Source of the DNA: Cristatella mucedo
Taxonomy: Eukaryota > Bryozoa > Phylactolaemata > Cristatellidae
DNA: 64,000 nucleotides
Reading direction: 5' to 3'
Assembly: GCA_009760855.2 (NCBI GenBank)
Contig: WPIO01000075.1
Span: forward strand, 556,501 to 620,500
Part shown: piece after piece, positions 11,601-31,789 of the stretch
How positions within the stretch are numbered: the stretch's first letter is position 1
Layout: each line of letters starts with the position of its first letter
Made by a program: the position numbers and the translations under genes
The notes under the pieces: model-generated
The model's database searches: none
Seen by the model: only the letters and a program-made list of their open reading frames with translations
Told to the model about the DNA's origin: nothing

Positions 11601-11752
11601 CACTAGGTAAGGCGGTCGCTTTTCACGCAGCTGCCGAGATCGTGTGTTTGAATCCTGCGATGGGAAATTCTTTATTGCCACTGCAAGCGGTGGTGGTAGC
11701 CGTCAAGGCTCTTCTGTTTCTATACAAAAGAGGTTGTTCAATAAGCTAGTAT
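11601..11752 (+). mobile_element. tRNA-derived SINE, second family
   Basis: A-box-like ACTAGGTAAGGCGG (about 11602) and B-box-like GTGTTTGAATCCTGCG (about 11644) have tRNA-like spacing. The body then reads TTTATTGCCACTGCAAGCGG, shared with copies at 15.14, 15.55 and 49.22 kb. Confidence 0.65.
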
Positions 11753-12820
11753 TCATTTACTTAAGTTGGATGGGAAGGAGAAAGTGAAATGGAACAGTTC
11801 CTTTGAGTTTACGCCTTTTTGGGATATCACACGGCTTTCTATGAGCAGCACATCAAGCTTATGCCAAAATACAATTCAGAATTCCATCACAAGTTTACAT
11901 CCTTTTTGCTCTTTTCGAAAACTTAATTGGAACACAGCAGCATGTTACGAGGAGCAAAATGGGCGCTTTCGCCAAGGATATCCTACACATGTAAAGTCAT
12001 TACAAATTGCTGTATAAAAAAAAGAGTCCTTATGATGGTCTGTGTTTGGTTTTTTTCGAGAAAGCGATACAATCCCAGACCGTCACTGGAGCTAGACGTG
12101 GTCCTATTGCTAAGGGCAACGAGCGGGCAACATTTACATATGATTCTTCATGTCGAGAGAGGCTTTAATGACTCGTAGCGGAGAGAAGCAGCGTCGCCGT
12201 GGCATGAGCAAAGCTGGAACCCGCCAAGCCCGCGTGAAAACATGAAATACGTCGAAGAGAACTCACCAACAACGTACCACCATTAAAAGAACGCCACTTG
12301 TAGTGGCGACAATAATTCGAATCTCAGTCGTTCGCTCGACTGCAGCTCAGGCTCGGCGCGCAATGCGCGTCCGCGCTTTGGCGCAGGGCACGCCAGCCGC
12401 GACGGCTATGTACGACGGCGGCAACGTTCTCACTTGTTCTCCAGTTTCTAGAAAGAGAGAGAGAGAGAGAGACGCTACGAGGCGAGTCGTTCCGATCTCA
12501 CTGGCCTCGCGCTCGTCTATACAGGGACAGTTTCAAGTTACGGTAGCGCCGGCCAATAGCCGCATCAAAGCTCAAAGGGTAGCACTGTGCGGACTGTGAG
12601 AAGCCTCTCGCTGCATTGCCCCACCTCCTCTGCACCAGACGTAGCTGGCTCGTCTCCGGCCGAAATCAGGCCGGCGTGGGGAGATAAGCACGACGCCCGT
12701 CGTTCCGTTAGCGCCCTTAGCGTACGCGCTTCCGACTCTTTGGGCATGCGCCGCAGCGAATCCTCGGCCCGCATCGGCCATTTAAGAGGCGAACTTGAGC
12801 CACTTCTCAGCGCTTTAGCA

Positions 12821-12898
12821 TCCGAGCGTCAGCGAGCCTCGGTCCGAGCGTCAGCGAGCCTCGGTCCGAGCGACAGCGAGCCTCGGTCCGAGCGACAG
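12821..12898. repeat. 22-bp tandem repeat, about 3.5 copies
   Basis: The unit TCCGAGCGTCAGCGAGCCTC plus GG is repeated at 12821, 12843 and 12865, with a partial copy at 12887. Units 3 and 4 share GACAG where units 1 and 2 have GTCAG. Confidence 0.9.
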
Positions 12899-13179
12899 AG
12901 CGAATGTCTCGCAGGCAGACAGAGACCGAGTGAGGAACGCGCTTGGAGTTATCTCGCATGCAGCGAGCGCGTCGATAGATTCGCATGGCCAGCGTCTCGG
13001 CACCGCTCGGCGGCATATTGGCGAAGCGAGGCCGGAGGTCGGAGGTCGGAGCGCGTGGGCTTTCTGCCGGACGGCCGTCGCGCGCTCCACGATGGCCTAT
13101 AACAAAACTGCTTTTGCAGTGGTCCTCGGCACGTGGACTTCCTTCAGTCAGGCGTTTCGGCTGCATTCGCGTCCACCCG

Positions 13180-13181
<2 letters not shown>

Positions 13182-13228
<47 letters not shown>
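13182..13228. repeat. (CT)n microsatellite
   Basis: A pure CT run of about 47 bp. Confidence 0.95.
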
Positions 13229-13232
<4 letters not shown>

Positions 13233-15138
13233 TCCTCAATTCGTAAGTCTACACTTTCTAACGTCTCGTCCAGCGCACGGGAACGACTAGCTCGCAAGCC
13301 TCAGGCGAACGGCGAAGATTTAAGCCCGTCATTTGGCCAGAGCATCCTGACCTCGCGCATTTTGCCCTGACCGAGCGCCACCAGGCTACCGACCGGCTTC
13401 TCGTCTCTTGCACTTAGTCCAGGGCGCGAGCTGGAGGATTTAAAATCGCGCTCTCTCTCCAAGGTTGACCCGCGTGGAGGTACGAAGCGCACGTCCACCG
13501 AGCGGCGACGGAGCCGCCGCTCCTCCTCGCCATGCGCTGACCGCAATGCGAGTCCACCGCCGGCCGCCGCCGAGAGTCGGCGAGGCGCGCCTTCCGCCTC
13601 GCTCAAGAAATGCTGCCGCGGCGGCACCACAGGGAAGCGGCGTTAGAGCCTGTCGATTAAACTCGCGGAGGAACGGGCGAGCGAGCTCTTCTCGCCCGTG
13701 TCCCAAGCTGTGCGCTCTGAAACCTAAGCTCGACAGCAGCAGCGGCGGTGGCGACGGCGGCGGCGACGACGACGGATTTCGCCGCCGTGTCGCGAGCTTG
13801 CGAGTGATGTCAGCAATAGTAGAATGTGAAGCATTCAAGGACAATTAACGAAAATGATACGCCACAATTTAATTCGCACGTAATGCGTAAAGAATGGCCA
13901 TCATCTCCTAGCAGTTTTGTTTTTGTGACCTGGGCTGCTGTAAATTTTGAATTCCCGTATTCCTAATAAAAACGAACGAATTCGTGTCTTTTGATTCCTA
14001 TTTATTCAGAAATAAATGAGCTAAAAATAAAATAACGTACACTAATACTGAGTGCATGCAAAAATGACCTCGTCACTGTTAGAAGTGAGCAGTGTTTCGA
14101 TAAATATTACTATACCGTAAACCACCTTCATGCAACCTCTCCAAAGTTTAGCCTCTAGCCATATTTTTGTTGTGATGTCTTTGGTAGCGGCGTTTGCAGT
14201 CCATTGAATCCCAGAGGAAGCACTCGCCTTACTCATCTGAGCGAGGTGAGTGCTTATGAATTAATCATGGTGAGCATAAAGGATGGGGACTTTAAAAAAA
14301 CTTTCGCTGCCCATGTTGTACTTCTTTACAATAATCTCAAACAGTCGAAGAAGTGATTAGCACGGATGTAGCAGCGAAGGTTGATTGGAAAAGATGTGCA
14401 GTTCTGTCCGCAGCTGAACAGTTAATATCGCTGCGAAAGAAATATGAAAGTGACTTTCATAGCCTAGGATCTATGGAGAGCAAACACTTTCGTCGCAAGC
14501 GGCGTTTAAGCGTAGGGCAGCTATTGCATGCTTTTGAATTATTTTTTTGTATTTTTCCCTGTCTTTATTAGCTCAAACCGTGATTTTTGTCGCTGTAATT
14601 CGACTAGCGCTGGCTTGATAATACTGCGTGACAAGAGGTAGAGATGGAGTTACACCAGGGGGGTCCGTGGAGGCACCGAGAGGCATAGCTCGGGCAACGA
14701 GACGTAAGAGATAAGACCCGGGCTTTCGGTCTTCCGAGATAAAAATCCACTGATTCTCCGTTCGGATTGGAGCTTCTTTTTTGAATGTCGAGTCAGAGGA
14801 TGGTCTTGACGTAGGTGAATGGTGATAACCAGGCCTGATACTTGCTTGTGCTGTGATTTCCCAGAAAAGCAGTGATCGCTTCGAAGATGCAGCTTCAAGT
14901 TGTTTTCGCCTTAATAATGAGCTGCTCGGCAAATTCATTGGGCTCAGCGATAAATTGTCTTTGGTCCCACAAAGGCACCAGCATGGACCTTTACCTCGCC
15001 TAGCTCAGGGAAAATCTGTCGATAATACTCGAAGGACTCCTTTAAATCGGAGTTTTGAAGAACTGTTTCGTCAGGCCCAATATAATCTGCGGTAATGGTA
15101 TCGACACCTGGGCTCATCCACGCCCTTATGGATATTTG

Positions 15139-15282
15139 ATTTAGGGGTAAAAAGCTCGAGCCCTTGACCCTGGTCGAGGGCTCGAGCCCTGCCGTGAGCG
15201 ATCCTGTATTGCCCACTCCTAGTGCGGTGATAGCCGCCAAGGCTCTTCCGCCGCTGCACAAATGAGGTTGTTTGATCAGCTG
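15139..15282 (+). mobile_element. tRNA-derived SINE, second family
   Basis: B-box-like GGGCTCGAGCCCTGCC is followed by the family body (ATTGCCCACTCCTAGTGCGG and AAATGAGGTTGTTTGATCAG). The A-box region is degraded. Confidence 0.55.
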
Positions 15283-15549
15283 GCCACTACTGGTTTTAAC
15301 TCGACTCCCGCTTGAAATTGCTGCTCTCGGTGAATAACTCAGTCCAATACGGCCCTCATGCCGGTGCTAGTGCACCGTGTGGTCCCAGCATTCCCAGAGG
15401 CGATGGTAGGAAGGAAACGTGAAGAAATCACCTCAGAGACGCATCCGACGCGCCGGGCGTTTGTTGAAGTCTCCATTGATCTCCTCGCTAAGCTCATCAT
15501 CCCTCGTGACGTACGGCGAGCTGTTAAGGCGGTCGAAATCAAAATCCCT

Positions 15550-15709
15550 TGTCTTAGCCCAGGTGGCAAGGCACTCTCTATTCACGATCCGAGTCGTGGT
15601 TTCGAGCCCTGCAGTTGCCGATCCTTTATTGCGAACTGACTGCGAGCGGTGGCGATAGACCGTTAAGGCCCACCCATCGCTATGCAAATGAGGCTGTCGA
15701 ATCAGCTAA
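15550..15709 (+). mobile_element. tRNA-derived SINE, second family, best copy
   Basis: The clear A box TTAGCCCAGGTGG (about 15553) and B-box-like GTGGTTTCGAGCCC (about 15596) have tRNA-like spacing. The body ends at CTGTCGAATCAGCTAACC. The same insertion is present at the equivalent site in unit C (49222-49390), so it predates that duplication. Confidence 0.7.
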
Positions 15710-16912
15710 CCTTCCTATCCCCTTTGAGGTCAGCCGAGTCAGCAAGAGGAAGAGACGCCCTACTCGCTCCTACCACAGAGCAGCCTGGCTCCGGGAGGAG
15801 CAACCAGTGAAGAGCAGAGTAGGTCATCTCGGTGACATAGCATCCGCTGATCGAAGACTTGCGCACTGTCGATGCAAGCTCCACTGCTTCAGCCTTGAAG
15901 TCAAAAGCTTGACTTTGGCATCGTCGAGAGCGAGTTCTCTGATCAAGTCGTTAAGGTAGTTATGTCGCGTTAGTCTGGGGTGCTCGCATCCGCTCCATTT
16001 CCAAAGATATCACAAGGATGTGCAACGAGACTTCCACGCTCTCTCACACGCAGCGTGCTTCACGAGACTCCCACCCCTCTAATAGCTGCTAGAGTTCTAC
16101 TTAGCTCGCAGCTGAGCGACAAAACATTTTAAAGAAGAGAGCATTGAAACTGAGGCAGCGAGTATCGCCGTAACATAAAGCACTACTGGCTTCCTTCACG
16201 CGCACACATGGAGCTATCTCAAATCTAATCGTGAGGCTCAATGTGACTAGTCGTCTGTTACGCCCAAGTGGCAGGGAAAATCTAGTGGAAATAAAATGAG
16301 AAGAACTTCACTACACTAGTACGTCAGTTCTCCAGCGATCTTTAAGTCCTCGGATTGCACTTGAATAAGCGGTGGTTATAATATCGTTCAACTTCTCTGG
16401 GTTGAATAGGAATTAAAACAGCATGACTCCGTTTTTAAAATTCAGCAACGTCCGCATGCTTCAACAAAAGGGAACGATAGAATGGCGTGCTTCCTCGGCC
16501 CCGGCACTAAATGAACGCTTCTATTTAAGAGATTAGGACTGCTAGTTTTCAGATGAATATTTCGATCTCAGTTTCTCAAAAATTGTAACTGTTTACAATC
16601 CGGAATCCTCATAGCCTGATAATAGTGGGTTCGGTGACGCAAGGTGCTATCCTATGGCCTGAAATTACACGTCTTGACTTATGTTACGCTTGGGCTCTGA
16701 GCTTACCAATGTTGATGCTCTACGGAAGTCGTTTTAATGGGCCTATTAAACTGATTGCCACGTCAACTCGAAGTCGCACGAGCTGTCTTTATCCCACGGA
16801 CTGATTGATCAACAGCGGGACATCTAATAAAAGACGGTGATTTGAAAAAGCTTTACGGAAATACAAAGAGTGAACCGCCATGTAACCGTCATTAGCTACT
16901 TACCATTACCGA

Positions 16913-19900
16913 GAACTGGGGTACTATATCAGTGACTGCACCCGGTGTGTATGAATGCTGAGTAGGCATTCTGCGAAGCAGTGGCTTACAAGCCCAAATT
17001 ATTATGTCTGCTAGGTGACTCAGGCTTGACACATCTCTCTCCAAGATAAGGAGGCTCTCGTACGTCTTCGTCTGCTGCAATTTGAGGTAAAGTTCAAGCG
17101 AATGCCACATGAGCCCATATGCAAAGTTCGCCGAACCTGGGTTGGTTATTGTCAGGCTTGATAATAACGAAAGTGTTTTTTACGGATTTTTTTAAAGCTG
17201 ATGTAGGCCACGAGCCTTCAATTGGCTGCTCGTTTAAATTTGTGTAGATACCTTGATAAGATCAGTATACTGGTCACTGGCTATCTGGAGATCGATGCAA
17301 AGAATTAAGAATAAAATGAACGTTTGAATGTAAAATTGCCTTTCAGGTTTCACCACATTTTGTGTGAAAAATACCGACCGACGCTTCTCGCTTTCTTCCT
17401 AGACATTGTCGACAAATAATCTCGACACAACGAGAAAAGGTGCATGGATGAGCTACGTCGAATGGACCAAGGAATGTGGCATAAGGCCGAGACAACTAAT
17501 GTCGACCAAGGGGCGTTGCTCGATGCACTCTCAAGTGTTCTGGTCCGTAGTCAGACATGCACCGTGACACAATGACCCAGTCTAAACAATAATCACAGCC
17601 CACGCACAGAATTACATGACATCACTTTCTTTTTAAATATCTGATTTACTAAACATAAGACAATTTCAACAGAGTGGCGTATTTCAAAGTCGGATTTATT
17701 CGCTCCAATAACAGGTTGTAATGACAGCCCATTTTTACGTCCACTCGTTTTGCTCCCCTTTGCTGAGGGTAAGGTATCGTATGGCTTCGATAATGCAGAA
17801 GCACTCACAAATCTGATGGCAGCACCACAGTGCTGTACCCACTGAGCTCGACCGCTCGATGCGTCCACACGTCATGCAGTCTCTCTGGACGATAGATAAT
17901 TTTCGAGCGCTCGTTAACACCGAACTGCCAGTCGTGAAAAAACAATCGCTTAAAGTAAATAGGCGCGGTAGTCTCGAGCGGCGCCTGGACGGTGACGTTC
18001 CTATAGTGGTCACGATCATGTGTAGCGTCGAATGAGTAAAATCGGTGGAGGAACATGAATGCGGCCGTTTCGTTCCGCTTCACCAGTCGCAGTATCTCAA
18101 GCCAGGACTTTGTCGACGTCCATCTGGGCGACTTATTGGACCTATGACGTAAGATATTAAATCGTGCATTAATCGTTGTGGTTCCCTCTTCAACAGATTC
18201 GCTGATAAATGCTAAATTCACGACTAACATGAACGTGTCATATCTTTAGAACAAGCTAAATTCACAACATTACTAAACCGTGTGACTTCATGAAGAGTGA
18301 ATCTGTTACTTGGTGTCGTTATTAGGGATACGATAGGTCATCGTATCGTACAACTACTGCTCGGTTTGGGGAAAGTCGTGCTTGAATCTGACGGACGTGA
18401 ATGAGAATACGCCATAACTGCAATAGCTTAGCTTGATATATTTGGCATTTTTCTATCCACTGATCTTTTTTTCAAATTTACCGAATAAGAGTAGTGAATT
18501 GGAAGTTGCTCACATTGGGAGCAGACAATTTTTAATGATTGCCATTGTGAAGCATAATGATCATGACGGCAGCTGATCCTTCAACTTAATCCTGCGTGAT
18601 CGCCTAGCCCGAAAGTGACTTTCTTGGGTTCTCGCTGTAGAGAACCATTCTCTTTGAAAAACATTGCTTTAGTGAGTTAAGTCTGTTTGTACTCATTCAG
18701 GAAATTAACATGAGTTTGTGAATAACACAAGACTCTCACTTTTAGGTATTAATTGTATCAACGTGTACATATAAGCATATTCCAGTAGAACAAAAATAAA
18801 TACGTAAAAAGTAGAGGTCGACTGATTCAAAATTTCCATATATAGCGACGTAAGAGCTATTGCGATTATTACCATTGCTTTATCGACACCGGAAGATATT
18901 TTATAAGATAGGACTCAAACCTACTCAATGGGTCGTTCATGCAACACTTTGGAGATTTAACAGAGAATCGATTATGTATTACAGAGGGTGCATTCAATTT
19001 TGGTCGGAATCGGCATCGTTGCACCATGTTATCACGTGAAAACAGAAAGTGCATTTGTAAAGTAATAAAATACACACCTAAAGTATTCAATATCTAAAAG
19101 CAGCGATACAAACTGATTCACAGGATCAAAATTGTTTGAAGTGAGTGCATGTACCAAGGCTCAATTTGAAATATTAAATGCTAATCTATTGTGTGTTAAT
19201 GCATCTATTATTATTGTGTACCTAGTATTCATCAAAGTTCTTCGAGAAATTAATTGGCACGCATCTGATGATGACCAAGCTATAATTTGTTCTTTTAGGC
19301 CCTACTCATCTCTAGCAAACATGTTTTCCTATTTAGCGACCAATCTCTGATCTTCCACATTTTGTTCTTTTGGCGTAATTTAATTAACTAGCTCTTTAGT
19401 TCTGTTTCGGCATAATTATTGTAATTAGTTTTTGGCTGGGCTGCCAAAGAAAGCTAATGTGCCACTGAAGCGGACTTTGAATATGGCTGCAAGGCTAGTC
19501 TTTAAGTCCCATCGATTTGAGCACGTGTCTCCTTTGCTAAATAGCTAGGATGGTTGCCGATTGAGCAACAGATACAGAGCAAAGTTCTTACGCTGACCCA
19601 CAAGGCCCGCCACGGCTTGGCTCCTTCGTACCTAGCTGAACTACTGCATCAGTTTCAGCCTGTTCGCGCCCTCAGATCCTGTGTGGACAATAAATTAGCT
19701 GTCCCATTCCTCCGCTTAAAGACCGTTGGCGACAGAAGCTTTAGCTCTGCAGGTCCTAGGCTGTGGAACTCGCTTCAGCAATTCTTCCGCAACGACAGCT
19801 ACTCTCCTACTGCCGACTATGGCACATCCTTTTCAGCGGTCCTGAGCTGCTACTTACATGCTACTCGCTACCTCAACTGCTTTCCTGACTCTGCTATGCT

Positions 19901-20210
19901 TCCCACTTTCTCTGTGTTGCGTGAGACAAAGTCAGTTGGCTACCGAATGCGCTCCGAAAGCCGCTTAGGCTGTGAGTGCGCTATACAAAACTCCCACATG
20001 GTCTTTATGACTTTGTGGAGTTAAAGACGGAGATACATTACATAGGCCTATGTAATATAATGAGCGACACTATATGCTCTTTCACGACTGGTAAACGACA
20101 CTTCTGAAATGAATTGGGCTGACCTGATGCTGCCAACACCAAACGAAATGTTATGCTCACCTTATCCATGTTATGCTCAGCTCATCCAAGTTTTTGTACA
20201 TCATCTTGTG
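16913..20210 (-). pseudogene. GT92 copy A', multiply broken
   Basis: Remains of exons 3, 4 and 5. Exon 3 keeps only its last codons (near 20150-20200). About 550 bp present in C, covering the LGAEKFYFY region, are deleted, and the first donor reads CTGAGC in place of GTGAGC. Exon 4 (starts 18141) has TAA at 18133-18135 in place of the Tyr codon in AQYVAQ. It reads DVDK where B and C read DVDE, has a 17-bp deletion near 18103, and has TGA at 17805-17807 just before the HYR motif. Exon 5 (ends 16913) lacks about 75 bp. A LINE interrupts the intron at 19.39 kb. It cannot encode an enzyme. Confidence 0.85.
19391..20035 (+). mobile_element. LINE (second L2/CR1-group family), 3' end
   Basis: 5'-truncated insertion inside copy A'. 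The frame 19554-20024 encodes the post-RT region (KVLTLTHKARHGLAPSYLAE, then GPRLWNSLQQF). Units B and C lack it at the matching point. At the 5' junction the genomic AATTAACTAG equals the LINE sequence, so the join is a microhomology. The tail ends with the repeated TACAT motif. Confidence 0.8.
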
Positions 20211-20499
20211 TTGAGCATGTTGTGTAAGACTCATGTTTGGTCTAGTCTACAGTAGGAAAGCCAGACAAAGTTCGAAGCACTAACTACTTGGCACTCATAT
20301 AGTAGTTCACAAATTACCAGTGGCTAGACAATCAGGCAAGCAGAGATCAATTCGAGTTTGTAATTGTACCAAGTGCATCAAAAACCATGAAATAACGGAT
20401 GAATTTGATTGGTCTAGATTTCGGTGAGGCTAGTTTTCTCCGAACGTTTAATTCAGCCTAGCCAACAGAGCGAAATCAACAAGGTCGTAATAATCACCT

Positions 20500-20720
20500 G
20501 CTGCCGACTGTGGCTTATTCTTGTTCAGAGGTCCCAAGCTGCTACTTCCATGTCACTCACTACCTCAACTGCTCTCCTGACTCTGCTATGCTTCCCACTT
20601 TCTCTTTGTTGCGTGAGATGAAGTTCGTTGGCTGCCGAATTCGCGGAAAGCCGCTTAGGCTGTGATTAGACTATACAAAACTCTTCTGCGTAACACCCAC
20701 GTAATCTTTGTGGACTTTCA
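20500..20720 (+). mobile_element. LINE (second family), tail fragment
   Basis: Plus-strand remnant of the same 3' region (TGCCGACTGTGGCTTATTCT through TAACACCCACGTAATCTTTG), absent from B and C at the matching site. Confidence 0.65.
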
Positions 20721-21246
20721 GATAGAAAACATCAGATTTCGTTAAATAATCATCAATGTCGCATGCTCACTGAGAATTGACATCTCATTGAAATTCAAAA
20801 TTGTTTTCAGCTGCAACATTTTCCAAATATGTCATTGCACGTTTTCCTATTCCATACTTGTAAGGACTAATTTTATATGTAATGTTTTGCGGTTCACCTT
20901 TCTAGCTTTTAAACAATCCGAAAGAAGCTCAGAAGAAGCTGCAAGACTCAACTTTCATCTAATGACGGAGCAAACCTGACGAATATTAAACCGTATAAAA
21001 AATCAAATGCAATGATTACGAAGCAATTAAGTTTGTTATTAGCTCAAGCTTAATGTCTATCTATCCGTCAAATAATGAATTCTGAAAAACTCTGCTTTAT
21101 AATGTCAATAAGCGTCTGAACTTTTATCATCGTAAATTCGACTTAAAAATTATGCTTTTCATAAAATAAACCTGCATACAAACCTCTGAATGTTGGTACG
21201 GATACCGATAAAAACTCCGGCGGCAACAACGTTATAGTACTGGTAC

Positions 21247-21254
21247 TGCTACTT
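21247..21254. other. Empty hAT target site
   Basis: A single copy of TGCTACTT sits here, uninterrupted, in unit A'. In units B and C the same 8 bp flank an 890-bp hAT element on both sides. This is the pre-insertion allele at a paralogous site. Confidence 0.85.
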
Positions 21255-22149
21255 AATAGTCCGCATGCTCAAAGTAAATTGCTTGAACTCACCTCAGCTG
21301 AGATCTACAGCCGGGTTCGGATTTGGGCAGTTTGTTTTAGCCCTAAGAGTGAAACTATATAGTCAGCTAGCGATTCTCTCTCGCTGCCTTTGCTAAGTGA
21401 CTGGATTTGCTGTTCTAAAATGAAAATGTATCGATACAAATTAACTTCAAAGTTGAAGTCTTTCAGCTGCATGACAATTCAGAAATTCCGGCCAGATGAA
21501 ATAAAAATACCGCAATGTGATTTGTCTCTGGCTTATATTCATTTCAGATGTGTGGTTTTGTTTATGTATACCCCACTCTGTGACAGCACCTAAATGTTGT
21601 TATCTGCCAGTACTAGGCTGAGTGGCCCTCCCGACCACCGGCTAGCCAATCGGAGCGCAGCTAGGCGTTGGCAACGGCACCAACGAATGAGAGCGCAGCG
21701 TTCCAGTACCGCAGACGACGGAAGCTGGCGAACGTCTGCGGGCGGGAGAGCAGCGCTTCCGCCGGCTGAGTGTGTAGAGGAAATAAACTAGTGGTGTTCC
21801 TCGTCGTCTAGCGTGCTGTGCCGCTCGCAACGATAATACAGACTACAAGATGCGCTAATAACTTGCTGTATGTCTCTTTATTCTCTTGCCTCGATTTATC
21901 TGAAAGATTTAATAAACAGAATTCACGTCGTTACCCAACTTGCATTGAATCAAGCTATTTAGATATGCCTTCAATCAATCTCGCATCTTTTGAAAACCTT
22001 TCATGTCGTGTGCTTTCAAAATGAAACCTGAAATGAATGCCTGAAACTCACCACAGACTGTCAAAGAGACTTTCCGCAGTTTGATAAGATTTAAAAGTGA
22101 AGGAGGTTAATTTAATTTCTCTCTGTCTCTCACTCGCTCTTTCCTTCTC

Positions 22150-22257
<108 letters not shown>

Positions 22258-23346
22258 GTGTGTTCGATTGGCTGTGCGTGACGAAATTGGACAGGCTTTA
22301 ACTAATCAATTCCCGTGCTTCTCGTCTAGAGAAGTATATGGTGCCTCCTAATACTTAAGTTTTAATGAGGTACTATATTATTTTTGATTATTAACATCAT
22401 TCTTATTATCATAATTTGGCCAATAATGTATACAAATTGTAGAAATCCCCCAAGGTTCACTCATGTATCAATTTAACCGCTGTCTCCGAAAAATGTTGGT
22501 ACGCACACAGCATATTTGGTCTCTCGGCTGCGAGCTAAGCAGCTAAGAGATAAAACATTTTAAAGAAGAAAGCATTGATACTGAGGCAGCGATTATCGCC
22601 GCAACATAAAGCACTACAGGCTTCCTTCGCGTGCTCACGCGAAGCTATCTCAAATCTAGGCGCGAGGCCCAATGTAACTAGTCGTCTGTTTCACCCAAGT
22701 GGCAGGGTAAACCTAGCGGAAATGAAATGAGAAGAACTTCTCTACACTAGTACACAGTAACGTTCTCCAGTGATCTCTAATTCGTTGGATTGCGCTCAAA
22801 TAAGCAATGGTTGTAGCACCTTTCAGCTTTTCTTAGTCGAATAAGAGCTAAAACAGCATGATCTTTTTTAAATTCAGCAACTTCTGCATGCGTCAACGAG
22901 AGGGAACGACAGAATGGCGTGCTTCCTCGGCCCCGGAACTGAACCATCTTTTCTTTTGAAGAGTTTATGACTGCAAGTTTTTAGACGAGCACTTCAATCT
23001 CAGTTCCTCAAAATTATTTCTGTCTCTATACAAACCGGGCTCTTCACAGCCTAATAATCGTGTGTTCTTTGACACGTGGTGCTATCCTATGGTCTGAGAT
23101 AAGCTGTCTCGACTTAGATCTCGCTTAGGCTCTGCCCTTACCAATGTACCAATGTTGATGCTCTACGGAAGTCGTTTTAATGGGCCTATTAAACTGATTG
23201 CCACGTCAACTCAAAGTCGCACGAGCTGTCTTCGTCCCACGGACTGATTGATCAACAGCGGGACGCCTAACAAAAGACAGTAATTTGAAAAAGCTTCACG
23301 GAAATACAAAGAGTGAACTGCCATGCAACCGTCCTTAGCTACATAC

Positions 23347-31423
<8,077 letters not shown>

Positions 31424-31789
31424 CCTTTGGTAATATAGCTATGCAAATCGCAATTGTTTGCCGACTGTTGACACCTGGCTGGATAGAGAAGGAATTCGAA
31501 CAAAAAAAATTACCTGGACACGAAATGCATAACCTAAAAAGTTGCTTGAAATTTTTGCACAGAGTAAAGTGACAGGGCAATCAGCTGGCGAGAATATTTT
31601 AGGTCACTAGGTTAAGGCACCGCACGGTGTAGCTGTGCCTGAGTTACGGTCAGTTGTGATACATTTTGCACTTCACACGAATGTGGTTCCTGTGAAAAAG
31701 TCTGTTTGTTTATCGGTGTTTTGCTGTTGTTCGCTACCACCATAGGTAATGGTAGAAGGGAGATTGGGCGTTAGCTTCAAGTTCTCTTT

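Larger units (their letters stand above)
12300..13850. promoter_or_regulatory. CpG-rich block, possible CpG island
   Basis: About 1.5 kb is rich in CG dinucleotides, unlike the AT-richer flanks. It contains a 22-bp tandem repeat (12821-12898) and a (CT)n run (13182-13228). Part of it (13440-13850) is homologous to 47.88-48.43 kb in unit C. Open frames on both strands are long only because the sequence is GC-rich. The two copies differ by indels that would break any shared frame. A promoter role is inferred from CpG content only. Confidence 0.4.

Noticed and set aside
13182-13290. Ser/Leu-rich ORFs over CT arrays here and at 22.1, 29.0, 43.5 and 56.3 kb, and Arg/Glu ORFs on the other strand
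   Set aside because: They are translations of a dinucleotide repeat; flanking codons are not conserved between units.
13440-13848. Ala/Arg/Pro-rich ORFs in the CpG block and at 47867-48463
   Set aside because: High GC removes stop codons in all frames. The two paralogous blocks differ by frame-breaking indels, so there is no sign of selection on a protein.
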